This document shows, in pieces, positions 26,943 to 35,268 of a stretch of 64,000 nucleotides of DNA. Both the position numbers and the translations under genes were made by a program. The number at the start of each line of letters is the position of its first letter. Positions within the stretch are counted from its first letter, which is position 1. Below the pieces are notes generated by a model that searched no databases, was not told the DNA's origin, and worked only from the letters and a program-made list of their open reading frames with translations. The stretch comes from Nocardioides sp. Soil797. Lineage in GTDB: Bacteria; Actinomycetota; Actinomycetes; Propionibacteriales; Nocardioidaceae. The DNA lies in assembly GCA_001429555.1 (NCBI GenBank), contig LMSR01000014.1:366766-430765 (forward strand), written 5' to 3'.

Positions 26943-27001
26943 CGCAGCAGGTTACTGGTTGGAACCTCCACGGATCTGCTGCCCGGGCAAGAAGGTCGGA
27001 A

Positions 27002-27280
27002 TCAGTCCAGCCCGAGAGAGAAGGCCGACTCCAGGTCGTGCTGGGAGTAGGCCCGGAAGGCAATGTGGGTCTCGGTCGAGATGACCCCTTCGACCTTGTT
27101 GAGCTCGTCGGCGACGACGGAGGCGATGTCGTCGTGGTTGGTCACCCGCACCAGGGCGATCAGGTCGATCTGACCGGTCACCGAATAGACCTCGCTGACA
27201 CCTTCGAGCGCGGCGATCGCCTCGGCGACCTCAGGGATCCGGTCGACCTCGGCATTGACGAAAACGATGGCGGTGATCAC
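27002..27280 (-). CDS. Stand-alone Lrp/AsnC ligand-binding domain protein
   Basis: 92 residues comprising only the RAM (Lrp/AsnC effector) domain: ITAIVFVNAEVDRIPEVAEAIAAL at the start and SVTGQIDLIALVRVTNHDD in the middle. There is no DNA-binding helix-turn-helix, so it cannot act as a conventional repressor. Members probably bind amino acids or modulate full-length Lrp partners as hetero-oligomers. It lies between the YgjV/GNAT gene and the exonuclease gene, all on the minus strand. Confidence 0.88.
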   Translation of the reverse strand: MITAIVFVNAEVDRIPEVAEAIAALEGVSEVYSVTGQIDLIALVRVTNHDDIASVVADELNKVEGVISTETHIAFRAYSQHDLESAFSLGLD

Positions 27281-27322
27281 GGGGCCAACGTTAGCGGGTG
27301 TCGCCCCGCGGTGCGGTGTCTG

Positions 27323-29104
27323 TCAGCGCGCGGGTTGGTGCACGGTCGAGGTGTCGCGCCGATCGTCGAACGGCACCAGGCTCTGGCGTGACTCGTTGAC
27401 TGCGTCGTGGATCGCCAGGTGTCGACGAGCGCCGCCGATCGGGCAGGTCCACTCCCCGTCGATGTCGACGAGGCGGATGCCGTCGGACTCGAGCCAGTTG
27501 AGCACCTTCTCCATCTCCTCCGCACTCGCCGAGGGGATCGGGCCCGGGGCCGCAGCAACAGCCTCCGCCGATGCCTTCAACTCGTGCACGAACTGATGAG
27601 CGTCCATGCCTGCCGGGATGACGCCGGCGGCCGCGAGGCGACCGTGGCGCACCACGTGCACCGCCCAGCGACCGTTGTCCTCCCGACGGGCGGCCACCAC
27701 CTCCGGGCAGCGGGCCAGTGCGGAGAGACGTTGGGTGCGGGCGGCTGCCCGCAGGAACGCCGCGAGCCGATCACGGTGGACCCCGGCCTCCTCGAAGCGC
27801 TCGTCGGCAGCCAACGAGTCCATCCGCCGGTTGATCGTCTCGACGACCTCGTCGGGTTGTGAGACGAGCGAGTCGCGCAGCTGCCGCACCAGGGCGGCGT
27901 ACGTCGCCTCGTCGGTGCTCCCGTCGCACGGAGCCAGGCATCGGCTCATCTCGGCCAGCACGCAAGACGATCGGGTGGGATTCGCGCCGAACCTGTCGGT
28001 GCACTGCCGGATCGGGAAGGTCTCGTGGAGCGCTGCCAGGCAACGCTCTGCGGTCGGGCGCGACGAGAACGGCCCCAGATAGTCGGCGTCGTCGTCCATC
28101 ACCCGGCGGACCAACGACAGACGTGGCCACGGCTCGCGGGTGAGCTTGATGAAGTGCACCTTCTCGGGAAATCGGGAACGTCGGTTGTAGGGCGGCTTGT
28201 GCTCCGCGATCAACCGCAGCTCACGGACCTGGGCCTCGAGCGTGGTGGCGCACTCGATGCCGGTGACCTCGGAGGCGAGTCGCACCATCTCGCCCATCCG
28301 CGAGCGGGTCTCAGAGGCGGTGAAGTAGTTGCGCACTCGCACCCGCAGGTCGCGCGAGGTGCCGATGTAGAGCACCCGCTTGCTCTCGTCGCGGAACAGG
28401 TAGACGCCCGGGGCATGGGGGAGCCGCTCGGCGAGGTGGCGCTTCTTGCGCTGGGCGGACGTGACGCGGGAGGAGAACGTCTGCAGCTCCTCGAGCGTGT
28501 GGACGCCGTGGTTGCCGAGGCGCTCCATCAGGCCGTGGAGAACGTCGACGGTGGCCCGGGCATCGGCGAGCGCGCGGTGGTTGGGCGTGGTCTGGGCGTT
28601 GAACAGCACGGCCAGCGACGAGAGCTTGCAGTTGGGTGCGTCGTCGCGGGTGATCACCCGGCGGGCCAGCTTGGCCGTGTCGAGCACCTCGAACCTTGGC
28701 CACGGGCGGCCTTGCTGCTCGGCGAAGTGCTTGAGGAACCCGACGTCGAAGGGAGCGTTGTGGGCGACCAGCACGCAACCGGCCGCGAACTCCAGGAAGG
28801 CAGGCAGGGCGGAGTCGATCGAGGGCGCGTCGGCGACCATGGAGTTGGTGATGCCGGTGAGGACGGCGATGAACGGCGGGATCTGGTCGTGGGGGTTCAC
28901 GAGTGTCTGGAACTCGCCGAGGATCTCGCCGGCCCGTACCTTGACCGCACCGATCTCGGTGATCATCGAACCGCCGGCCGCCGAGCCTCCGGTGGTCTCC
29001 AGGTCGACCACGCAGAAGGTCGTCTCGTGCAGTCGCCGACCGAGTTCGTCGAAACTGCGTTGCACCTCCCAGCGCGAGGGCGCACTCTGAACCGCATTGC
29101 TCAT
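27323..29104 (-). CDS. DEDDh exonuclease fused to GIY-YIG/UvrC-like nuclease
   Basis: 593 residues from the ATG at 29104; the open frame upstream to 30406 covers divergent genes. An N-terminal DnaQ-like 3'-5' exonuclease has D34 and E36 in DLETTGG, HNAPFD (115-120) and HRALADAR (H176, D181), giving a full DEDDh set. A GIY-YIG domain follows with PGVYLF (232-237), YIGTS (246-250) and R254. The rest resembles the UvrC cysteine-containing and UVR regions (SSCVLAEMSRCLAPCDG). It is orthologous by position and architecture to mycobacterial Rv2191 (from memory), and is probably a DNA-repair nuclease, perhaps for alternative excision. Confidence 0.92.
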   Translation of the reverse strand: MSNAVQSAPSRWEVQRSFDELGRRLHETTFCVVDLETTGGSAAGGSMITEIGAVKVRAGEILGEFQTLVNPHDQIPPFIAVLTGITNSMVADAPSIDSALPAFLEFAAGCVLVAHNAPFDVGFLKHFAEQQGRPWPRFEVLDTAKLARRVITRDDAPNCKLSSLAVLFNAQTTPNHRALADARATVDVLHGLMERLGNHGVHTLEELQTFSSRVTSAQRKKRHLAERLPHAPGVYLFRDESKRVLYIGTSRDLRVRVRNYFTASETRSRMGEMVRLASEVTGIECATTLEAQVRELRLIAEHKPPYNRRSRFPEKVHFIKLTREPWPRLSLVRRVMDDDADYLGPFSSRPTAERCLAALHETFPIRQCTDRFGANPTRSSCVLAEMSRCLAPCDGSTDEATYAALVRQLRDSLVSQPDEVVETINRRMDSLAADERFEEAGVHRDRLAAFLRAAARTQRLSALARCPEVVAARREDNGRWAVHVVRHGRLAAAGVIPAGMDAHQFVHELKASAEAVAAAPGPIPSASAEEMEKVLNWLESDGIRLVDIDGEWTCPIGGARRHLAIHDAVNESRQSLVPFDDRRDTSTVHQPAR

Positions 29105-29195
29105 GTCTCCGACGCTAGATGTGGGCACCGACAATCCCCGCTCGACGCGCCCCATAGGCTGGGGATGTTCGCAACACCACGACGAAGGAGCCTCC

Positions 29196-29456
29196 GTGAC
29201 CGCACAGATCCCCGACACGACCAACCGCTGGCGTTGTGGAGGATGCGGCAACCTGACCCGGTTCGACGTGACCCGCACCCGTCGTACGGACGAGTACTGG
29301 CACTTCGATCTCTCCGGCGAGCCGGTCGTGGAGAACACCGAGGTCAAGGCAGAGACCGTCGAGGCCGTGATCTGCCGCTGGTGCGGCCGCGACGATGCGA
29401 TCGAGTTGATCGACCGCAACGAGGCCGCGGTGGCCGAGGACCCGGCCAAGGACTGA
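29196..29456 (+). CDS. Small zinc-ribbon protein
   Basis: 86 residues from the GTG at 29196, with GAAGGAG about 5 bases upstream. CGGCG near the N-terminus and CRWCG in the middle give a four-cysteine zinc ribbon. The rest is acidic. The function is unknown. It begins 92 bases from the divergent exonuclease start and is seven bases upstream of the NYN-domain gene, suggesting co-transcription. Confidence 0.8.
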   Translation: MTAQIPDTTNRWRCGGCGNLTRFDVTRTRRTDEYWHFDLSGEPVVENTEVKAETVEAVICRWCGRDDAIELIDRNEAAVAEDPAKD

Positions 29457-29462
29457 TCGAGC

Positions 29463-30764
29463 ATGACCGCGGACGTGGATCGCACCGGCGGGCAGATGCC
29501 CGAGCCGGTGCGTGCCCGCGTGCTCGCGCTGGCTGCCGACGCGCTGCCGCGGGTGAGCACCCTGCCGGCGTCGCTGCGCAAGGTTGCCTCCTTCGCGCCG
29601 AACCGTCGGGCCAAGCTCGGCGGCACCCAGATCGCCACGGCGCTCGAGACGGACGAGGAGTTCCGCGAGCACGTCGCCACCCAGGTCGCCGCGACCCTGC
29701 CCGAGCTCTCCGAAGCCGTCAACGACGGAGCCGTGCCCGAGGCCGCCGACCCCGTCGAGGTGGCGGCGCTGCTCTGGTTGTTGCGCCCCGAGGGGTGGCA
29801 GGCGCCGTACGCCGCAGCGGGCGCGACCATCAACGCCGAGTCGCCGGCCGTCGACCCCACACACGTGGAGCGACTCCAGTCCCGCCTCGACCAGGTCGAG
29901 TCACGGGCACGTGAAGCCCGCGCCGAGCACAAGGCGCAGGTGCAGGAACTGAAGGCCGAGAACACCTCGCTGCGCCGCAAGCTGGGGGAGGCCCGGGTCG
30001 CCGCCAAGTCCACCAACAGTGACGCCGAACAGGCCCTCGTGGCTGCTGAAGAACTGCGCGTGAAGGCTGAGGCAGCCGCCGCCAGTGCAGACGCGGAGAC
30101 ACGCCGACTTCGGGCCCAGGTCGAGGAACTCCAAGCCGCACTGTCGACCGCGCGCCGTGAGACGCGTTCCGACCGTGACGACGCGACAATGCGGGCCCGG
30201 GTTCTGCTCGACACACTGCTCGAAGCCGGCCAAGGACTGCGCCGCGAGCTCGCCCTGCCCCCGGTCACCGGCTCACCTGCCGACCGGGTGGAGGCCGAGC
30301 TTGCCGTCGCCGGCACCCGCAATCCGACCGGGGCCGCTTCGCTGGGGCCGACCAGTCCCAACCTGCTTGAGCAGTTCCTGACCATGCCGCGTGCTCGGCT
30401 GATCATCGACGGCTACAACGTCAGCAAGACCGCCTGGCCCGACTCCAGCCTCGAGGCACAGCGCATCAGGCTGTTGAGCGGGCTGGCTCCCTTGATTGCG
30501 CGGACCGGCGCCGAGACCACCGTGGTCTTCGACGCTGCTGCCCAGGCCCAGCGCGGTCCGGTCAACGCTCCGCGTGGGGTGAAGGTGCTCTTCAGTCCCG
30601 AGGGAGTCATCGCCGACGACGTGATCCGCGACCTGGTCGCCGCCGAGCCTCAGGGCCGAGTGGTGGTCGTGGTGACCTCCGACCAGGCGATCGTCACCGA
30701 CGTACGCCGTGCCGGTGCCCGGCCGATGTCCTCGGTCGCGTTGGTGGGCCTGCTGACCCGCTGA
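29463..30764 (+). CDS. NYN-domain (PIN-like) nuclease-type protein
   Basis: 433 residues. An N-terminal globular region (1-130) is followed by a long coiled coil (about 138-270), then a C-terminal NYN domain of the YacP type with RLIIDGYNVSK (D316) and later DDVIRDLV. NYN domains are PIN-like and usually process RNA; the acidic residues needed for metal binding are visible here. The role of the coiled coil could be oligomerisation. It follows the zinc-ribbon gene and diverges from the DEDDh/GIY-YIG nuclease, making a small nucleic-acid-processing neighbourhood. Confidence 0.87.
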   Translation: MTADVDRTGGQMPEPVRARVLALAADALPRVSTLPASLRKVASFAPNRRAKLGGTQIATALETDEEFREHVATQVAATLPELSEAVNDGAVPEAADPVEVAALLWLLRPEGWQAPYAAAGATINAESPAVDPTHVERLQSRLDQVESRAREARAEHKAQVQELKAENTSLRRKLGEARVAAKSTNSDAEQALVAAEELRVKAEAAAASADAETRRLRAQVEELQAALSTARRETRSDRDDATMRARVLLDTLLEAGQGLRRELALPPVTGSPADRVEAELAVAGTRNPTGAASLGPTSPNLLEQFLTMPRARLIIDGYNVSKTAWPDSSLEAQRIRLLSGLAPLIARTGAETTVVFDAAAQAQRGPVNAPRGVKVLFSPEGVIADDVIRDLVAAEPQGRVVVVVTSDQAIVTDVRRAGARPMSSVALVGLLTR

Positions 30765-30790
30765 ACCGCCCAGACGGTGGCCTTCCGGAC

Positions 30791-30829
30791 GGTGGTTGGG
30801 GAGCGAGACACGAGCGTGTCGAGACCTCC
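30791..30829 (+). repeat. Dispersed repeat B, copy 2
   Basis: Begins GGTGGTTGGGGAGCGAGACA and ends GTGTCGAGACCTCC. Similar to the copies at 24680, 54819 and 59459, and intergenic, 26 bases after the NYN gene. Its ends are diverged, so pairing is imperfect. Confidence 0.7.
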
Positions 30830-30927
30830 GTCGAAATGTCGGTCCGGACCGTTGTCGGTAGTCCCTGTCAGAGTGCGTCTCAACCGGGAACTTCCCCTCC
30901 CGGCTCCCAGAGAGACGAGGACATGAC

Positions 30928-31134
30928 ATGACCTTGCACATCGACTGCGACACCTGCGAAGTCCGGGGCCTGGCCTGCCACGACTGCGTGGTGACCGTAC
31001 TGCTCGGGCCGCCTCCCGAGCTGGCCTTCGACGACGACGAGCAACGCGCGCTCAGCGTGCTCGCCGACTCGGGACTGGTTCCGCCGTTGCGGATGGTCAC
31101 GCCGCTGAACGGACCTTCCGTGGAATCCGCCTGA
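30928..31134 (+). CDS. Conserved small cysteine-rich protein
   Basis: 68 residues. Five cysteines fall in the first 21 residues (IDCDTCEVRGLACHDCVVTVL), which could bind metal or sense redox state; the rest is acidic and unremarkable. The start is preceded by AGAGACGAGG. It is of the type often annotated as hypothetical in actinobacteria near NlpC/P60 genes. The function is unknown. Confidence 0.68.
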   Translation: MTLHIDCDTCEVRGLACHDCVVTVLLGPPPELAFDDDEQRALSVLADSGLVPPLRMVTPLNGPSVESA

Positions 31135-31158
31135 CCCACCCCCCTCGACGTGGGGCTG

Positions 31159-31178
31159 ATGCGTCAGGTGTGACGCAT
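31159..31178. promoter_or_regulatory. Inverted repeat upstream of NlpC/P60 leader
   Basis: ATGCGTCA, the spacer GGTG and TGACGCAT form perfect 8-base arms about 80 bases upstream of a candidate promoter. This may be an operator for the cell-wall hydrolase gene. The binding factor is unknown. Confidence 0.4.
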
Positions 31179-31235
31179 GACACTCCGATTGCCGCGTCGT
31201 GGTGCGAAACACCCCGCGACATGTGGACGAAGGGT

Positions 31236-31264
31236 TTGCCGCTGAGAGGGACCACGTCTAATCT
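31236..31264 (+). promoter_or_regulatory. Candidate promoter of riboswitch leader
   Basis: TTGCCG at 31236-31241 and TAATCT at 31259-31264, spaced by 17 bases, resemble a housekeeping sigma-70-type promoter. Transcription would begin near the 5' edge of the riboswitch. The match is by eye only. Confidence 0.35.
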
Positions 31265-31474
31265 GGACGCTTCAGGTGCCCGTACCAGTTGATCACACAG
31301 GATCGGCTCGGGCACCGCGCCGAGTCTGGAGCCGAAGACGGGGAAGTCTGAGGCAACGGAACCGGGGAACCACGTTTCCCTGGGGTGAATCACACGCAAG
31401 GCGGCACCACCACCGTGGAGCGTGTGTAGGGCTTCTTTGTGCCCGAACCCGTCAGCTCACCCGGTAGGCGTCGA
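31264..31474 (+). ncRNA. c-di-AMP riboswitch (ydaO-yuaA type)
   Basis: The leader contains GGGGAACCACGTTTCCCTGG (31364-31383) followed by GGTGAATC, and near the 3' end CCCGAACCCGTCAGCTCACC (31442-31461) then CGGTAGGCG, which match the conserved core of the ydaO class. Outer bases GACGC (31266-31270) and GCGTC (31468-31472) can form P1. A ribosome site lies just downstream at 31478-31487. In actinobacteria this class controls cell-wall hydrolases; ligand-dependent structure should reduce expression when c-di-AMP is high. Exact ends are approximate. Confidence 0.92.
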
Positions 31475-31498
31475 ACAAAGAGGGAGTACGTCCGCTAC

Positions 31499-32494
31499 AT
31501 GCAGCACGGACGGAAGCGCGTCGTCGCTGGCCTGACCAGCGCTATCGCCATCATCGGATTCAGCACTCTTCCCGCCGCACCGAGCAACGCCGAGCCTGAC
31601 ATCGACGATGTCAAGGCACGCGTCGACAAGCTCTATCACCAGGCGGAGCAGGCGTCGGAGCGTTACAACGACGCCAAGATCAAGTACGACGACCTGCAGG
31701 GCGATCTCGCTGCCCTGAAGACCGACGAGAAGAAGCAGCAGCAGAAGGTCGACAAGATGACCGCCTCGGTCAACGAGTCCCTCGCCGCTCAGTACGAAGG
31801 CAGCAACGTCTCGGCCACCAGCCAGCTGGTGATCTCCGACAGCCCCGACCAGTTCCTCTCCGAGCTGACCACGCTCTCGGCCTTCAACGACGTCCAGGCC
31901 ACGGCCATGGACGACTACACGCGTGAGTCCGACGCCCTCAAGATCCGCCGCGAGGCGACGCAGGAGCGCGCCGACGAGCTGGCCGACACCAAGGACGACC
32001 TCGCCGAGAACAAGGCGGAGGCCGACGACAAGCTGGCCGAGGCCAAGGACCTGCTCGACGACCTCGAGGCCAAGGAGCGCGAGAAGCTCGCGCAGGAGTC
32101 GAGCCGCAGCAGCAGTGACCGCCTGCCCACGAACGTTCCGGTCTCGGGCCGTGCGGCCGCGGCGGTGAACTACGCCAAGGCACAGCTCGGCGACTCCTAC
32201 GTCTACGGCGCCGCCGGCCCCAGTGCGTTCGACTGCTCCGGCCTGACCATGATGGCCTGGGCCCAGGCCGGCGTCGGCCTGCCGCACTCCTCGAGCGCCC
32301 AGATGGGCTCCGGCACGCGCGTCTCCTCCGGTGACCTGCAGCCCGGCGACCTGGTGTTCTACTACAGCCCGGTCAGCCACGTCGGCATCTACATCGGCGG
32401 CGGTCAGATCGTGCACGCGGCCAACCCCGGCACCGGTGTCGTCGTCGCCGGCGTCTTCTCGATGCCGTTCTCCGGCGCCGTCCGTCCCGGCTGA
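31499..32494 (+). CDS. NlpC/P60 peptidoglycan endopeptidase (RipC-like)
   Basis: 331 residues from the ATG at 31499, with AAAGAGGGAG upstream. A signal sequence (RKRVVAGLTSAIAIIGFSTLP) precedes a long coiled coil (about 35-215) of the kind used for autoinhibition or FtsX binding, then a NlpC/P60 domain with C246 in DCSGL, H294 in HVGIYIG and H306. It cleaves D-Glu/meso-DAP bonds in stem peptides. A c-di-AMP riboswitch controls it. Position relative to the DnaQ/GIY-YIG gene matches mycobacterial Rv2190c (RipC), from memory. Confidence 0.93.
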   Translation: MQHGRKRVVAGLTSAIAIIGFSTLPAAPSNAEPDIDDVKARVDKLYHQAEQASERYNDAKIKYDDLQGDLAALKTDEKKQQQKVDKMTASVNESLAAQYEGSNVSATSQLVISDSPDQFLSELTTLSAFNDVQATAMDDYTRESDALKIRREATQERADELADTKDDLAENKAEADDKLAEAKDLLDDLEAKEREKLAQESSRSSSDRLPTNVPVSGRAAAAVNYAKAQLGDSYVYGAAGPSAFDCSGLTMMAWAQAGVGLPHSSSAQMGSGTRVSSGDLQPGDLVFYYSPVSHVGIYIGGGQIVHAANPGTGVVVAGVFSMPFSGAVRPG

Positions 32495-32525
32495 TCGGCA
32501 GAGCGCTGACTCAAGGTTCGAATGC

Positions 32526-32563
32526 AAAGGCCGGCCGCCCACTTCGGTGGGTGGCCGGCCTTT
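32526..32563 (+). terminator. Terminator after NlpC/P60 gene
   Basis: Arms at 32526-32542 (AAAGGCCGGCCGCCCAC) and 32547-32563 pair with one G-T wobble around the stable TTCG tetraloop, ending in CCTTTCGC. It is about 30 bases past the stop. The 3' arm overlaps the annotated start of the next gene. Confidence 0.9.
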
Positions 32564-33738
32564 CGCTTCTCCTTGTCGTGGGCCTTGTGGTCACCTGGCT
32601 GACCCGTGACGACGAGTCGACGGAGCCACCGCAACTCACCTCCCCGACCGTTCGTCAGGACCTGGCTGCGGAGGCTCTGCTCGACCTCCAGGCCGCCGTG
32701 CACTCCCACGACACCAGTGACCTGGGAAGTGGCGCCTCCGACACCGTCAAGGCAGCGGTCGCGAATGCCACCGAGCTGAGGGTCGCCGACTTCTCGCTGC
32801 GCTACGTCGACGAGGACTCCGCCCTCAGTGCGAACCTTCCCGACGGCCAGTGGGCCGCGGCGGTCGACACCTCGTGGCGCTTTGCCGGCTTCGATGCCCG
32901 GCCCGCCCACGACGAGGTCACCTTCGTCTTCGAGGTCGACGGCAAACACGCCTCGATCGTCTCGGTCGGTGGTGGCGATCGGCGGACCCCGTTGTGGCTG
33001 ACCGGGCCGATGCAGGTTCGGCGTACGTCGTCGAGCCTGGTGGTCGCGGCCGAGGGGCGGCCCGCAGGCGCCTTCGCCGAACGTGCTCGGACCGCCGTCA
33101 AGCAGGTGCGAGAGGTGATTCCGACCTGGCAGCAGAAGCTGGTCATCGAGGTGCCCGATTCCGGCGAGCAGCTCGACGACCTGCTGAACGCGGACCCGGG
33201 GGACTACGCCAACATCGCAGCCGTCACCACGACGGTCGACGGCTCCTTGTCGCCGTCGGCGCCGGTGCACGTCTTCGTCAACCCACAGGTCTTCTCCGGG
33301 CTCAAGCACGACGGGGCCCAGGTGGTGACGACCCACGAGCTGGTGCACGTGGCCACCGACGCGGCCACCGGATCCAACACGCCACTGTGGCTGCTGGAGG
33401 GCTTCGCCGACTACGTGGCGCTGCGCGACACCAGGCTTCCGCTGTCTGTCACGGCCGGTCAGATCATCCAGCAGGTCAGGTCCGACGGAGCTCCCAAGGC
33501 CCTTCCGGCCGGGAACGAGTTCGACACCCGGACCACCCACCTGGGGGCGTCCTATGAGGCGGCGTGGCTGGCCTGCCGGTTGCTGGCGCGGGCCGGCTCC
33601 GAGCAGGATCTGCTCCGGCTCTATCGTCAGGTTGCGGACGGCGACACGTTGGACGCCGCACTGCAGGACAACTTCGGCTTCGGTGAGAAGGAATTGGTGG
33701 CGCGATGGCGAGCGGAGCTCCAGAAGCTGGCCAGGTGA
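32551..33738 (+). CDS. Membrane-anchored HExxH metallopeptidase-like protein
   Basis: 395 residues from a GTG at 32551. One N-terminal hydrophobic segment (LSLLLVVGLVVTWL) anchors an extracellular domain. The zinc motif HELVH lies at 262-266 and a downstream glutamate is available in WLLEGFADYVA (gluzincin-like E), so it is probably an active peptidase of the type called peptidase MA-like. Its start falls inside the 3' arm of the preceding terminator, so a later start such as the GTG at 32578 is possible, and it may need its own promoter or read-through. The next gene overlaps its end. Confidence 0.72.
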   Translation: MAGLSLLLVVGLVVTWLTRDDESTEPPQLTSPTVRQDLAAEALLDLQAAVHSHDTSDLGSGASDTVKAAVANATELRVADFSLRYVDEDSALSANLPDGQWAAAVDTSWRFAGFDARPAHDEVTFVFEVDGKHASIVSVGGGDRRTPLWLTGPMQVRRTSSSLVVAAEGRPAGAFAERARTAVKQVREVIPTWQQKLVIEVPDSGEQLDDLLNADPGDYANIAAVTTTVDGSLSPSAPVHVFVNPQVFSGLKHDGAQVVTTHELVHVATDAATGSNTPLWLLEGFADYVALRDTRLPLSVTAGQIIQQVRSDGAPKALPAGNEFDTRTTHLGASYEAAWLACRLLARAGSEQDLLRLYRQVADGDTLDAALQDNFGFGEKELVARWRAELQKLAR

Positions 33739-35009
33739 CGTCCGCCGACTCGGCCACTTCGGAAGAGCCGATGAGCCGGACGACCCGGCGCCAGCTGTGG
33801 GTGTTGGCCGGGGGAGGAGCCGTCCTCTTCGTGCTGCTTGCCTGGCTCGTGGTGCCCTGGCAACCAGTGCCCGGTGGCATGCCCGAGCCGGCGTCGGCAT
33901 CGGACGTCTTCACCCAGGTCCAGATCCAACGAGGTGAGGACTACGCCCACTGGTCCCGACTGATCAGCTGGGCTTCCTTGGCGGTCTCGTTGGTGGTCTC
34001 GTGCCTGCTCGGCTTCACCACCTGGGGTTCCCGGCTGCTGGGCAGGAAGACGCGTCGCTGGCCGGTCACGGTCATCGGCCTCACTGCCGTCGTGCTGCTG
34101 ATCGGGCGCGTGGTCACCCTGCCGTTCGCTCTGGGTCTGCGCCAACGCCGGGTCGACTACGGGCTGACCAACCAAGGCCTCGGTGAGTGGTTCGTCGACG
34201 AGGCGAAGGGGCTCGGTCTCGGCATCGTGTTCACCTCGATCGCCCTGCTCGTGCTCTTCGGATGTGTCCGGCGCTGGCGGACCTGGTGGCCGGTGATCGT
34301 CTCCGGGATCTTCGTGGTGCTGGTGATGGCGGGGTCGTTCCTCTACCCGGTGGTGGTGGAGCCGCTCTTCAACGACTTCGAGCCGATGGAGCAGGGCACA
34401 CTGCGCAGCCAGATCCTTGATTTGGCCGACGAGGAGGGTGTTGCCGTCGACGACGTGCTGGTGGCCGATGCCTCACGGCGTACGACGACGCTCAACGCGT
34501 ATGTCTCCGGCTTCGGGAACACCCGACGCGTGGTGGTCTACGACAATCTCGTCAACGACCAGCCCGACGCCCAGGTGCTCTCGGTGGTGGCCCACGAGCT
34601 GGCCCATGCCAAGCACGACGACGTGTTCGTGGGCACCGGGCTGGGCGCCTTCGGCTCGCTGGTCGGCGTCGGCCTGCTCGGCCTGGTGATGAGCTCGCCG
34701 CGCCTGAGGCACCGAGCGGGGATCGACGGGCTGACGGACCCCCGCTCGGTGGCGACCGTGCTGGCGCTGATGGCCTTGGCCACGCTGCTGTCGAGCCCGA
34801 TCCAGAACACGATCAGTCGGAAGATCGAGATGCGGGCCGACGTGGATGCCCTGGCGGTGACGCCGGCGTCGGCGATGGTGGAGCTGCAACGCGAGCTGTG
34901 CGTGCGCTCGGTGTGTGACCCGAACGGACCGGCGTGGTCACAGTTCTGGTTCGGGTCTCACCCGACGGTGTTGGAGCGGGTGGCCGTGGCGGAGAAGTTG
35001 GAGCGGTAG
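33735..35009 (+). CDS. M48 family CAAX prenyl protease/Ste24-like metalloprotease
   Basis: 424 residues from the GTG at 33735, which gives a 4-base overlap (GTGA) with the preceding gene; an in-frame ATG at 33705 would give 10 more residues. Six or seven membrane helices surround the zinc motif HELAH (287-291), with the third ligand in EMRADVDAL. The fold and CAAX-protease-type N-terminal domain match Ste24/HtpX relatives. In bacteria the substrate is unknown. It is probably translated together with the peptidase-like gene before it. Confidence 0.88.
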   Translation: MTSADSATSEEPMSRTTRRQLWVLAGGGAVLFVLLAWLVVPWQPVPGGMPEPASASDVFTQVQIQRGEDYAHWSRLISWASLAVSLVVSCLLGFTTWGSRLLGRKTRRWPVTVIGLTAVVLLIGRVVTLPFALGLRQRRVDYGLTNQGLGEWFVDEAKGLGLGIVFTSIALLVLFGCVRRWRTWWPVIVSGIFVVLVMAGSFLYPVVVEPLFNDFEPMEQGTLRSQILDLADEEGVAVDDVLVADASRRTTTLNAYVSGFGNTRRVVVYDNLVNDQPDAQVLSVVAHELAHAKHDDVFVGTGLGAFGSLVGVGLLGLVMSSPRLRHRAGIDGLTDPRSVATVLALMALATLLSSPIQNTISRKIEMRADVDALAVTPASAMVELQRELCVRSVCDPNGPAWSQFWFGSHPTVLERVAVAEKLER

Positions 35010-35017
35010 GACGGCAC

Positions 35018-35176
35018 TCAGAAGCGACCAACCCGTCCGAACAACTCCAGAACATCTTGGCCGAAGAGGCCGATGACACCGAAGATGACGGAGGCAATGA
35101 CGGCGACGATTAGTGCATACTCGACAGCAGTCGCTCCGAGGTCAGATTCGCACTTTCTTTCGGGTTGTTCATGCAT
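35018..35176 (-). CDS. Flp-type pilin, short form
   Basis: 52 residues from the ATG at 35176. The core GATAVEYALIVAVIASVIFG is the signature of Flp/TadA-system type IVb pilins: a G, then E five residues later, and a hydrophobic N-terminal helix. The processing site is after G14, leaving a 38-residue mature protein. The leader MHEQPERKCESDLG is short and charged as expected. An AGGAGG motif lies very close to the ATG (1-2 bases), and a GTG start five codons upstream is an alternative. It is too short for a simple open-frame scan. Confidence 0.82.
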   Translation of the reverse strand: MHEQPERKCESDLGATAVEYALIVAVIASVIFGVIGLFGQDVLELFGRVGRF

Positions 35177-35215
35177 GCCTCCTCGATCCACCCTCCTGAG
35201 TTACCGATACTTCAC

Positions 35216-35252
35216 AAGGGCAGCAACTGCGCGATCCGCCGTTACTGCCCTT
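35216..35252 (-). other. Stem-loop between the two pilin genes
   Basis: On the minus strand AAGGGCAGTAAC (35252-35241) pairs with GTTGCTGCCCTT (35227-35216), one wobble, around a 13-base loop. It lies after the first pilin stop and before the second pilin start, without a T-tract. It could stabilise the upstream pilin mRNA or attenuate the downstream gene. Confidence 0.5.
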
Positions 35253-35268
35253 CGAAGTGCTGTCGGGT

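Noticed and set aside
27323..30406. A single 1027-residue minus-strand open frame
   Set aside because: Only the last 593 residues (from 29104) are homologous and have domains; the upstream part lies over the divergent zinc-ribbon and NYN genes and has a biased, serine-rich composition.
31171..31186. CRP/GlxR-type site near TGTGACGCATGACACT
   Set aside because: The left half fits TGTGA, but the right half does not match TCACA at the right spacing.
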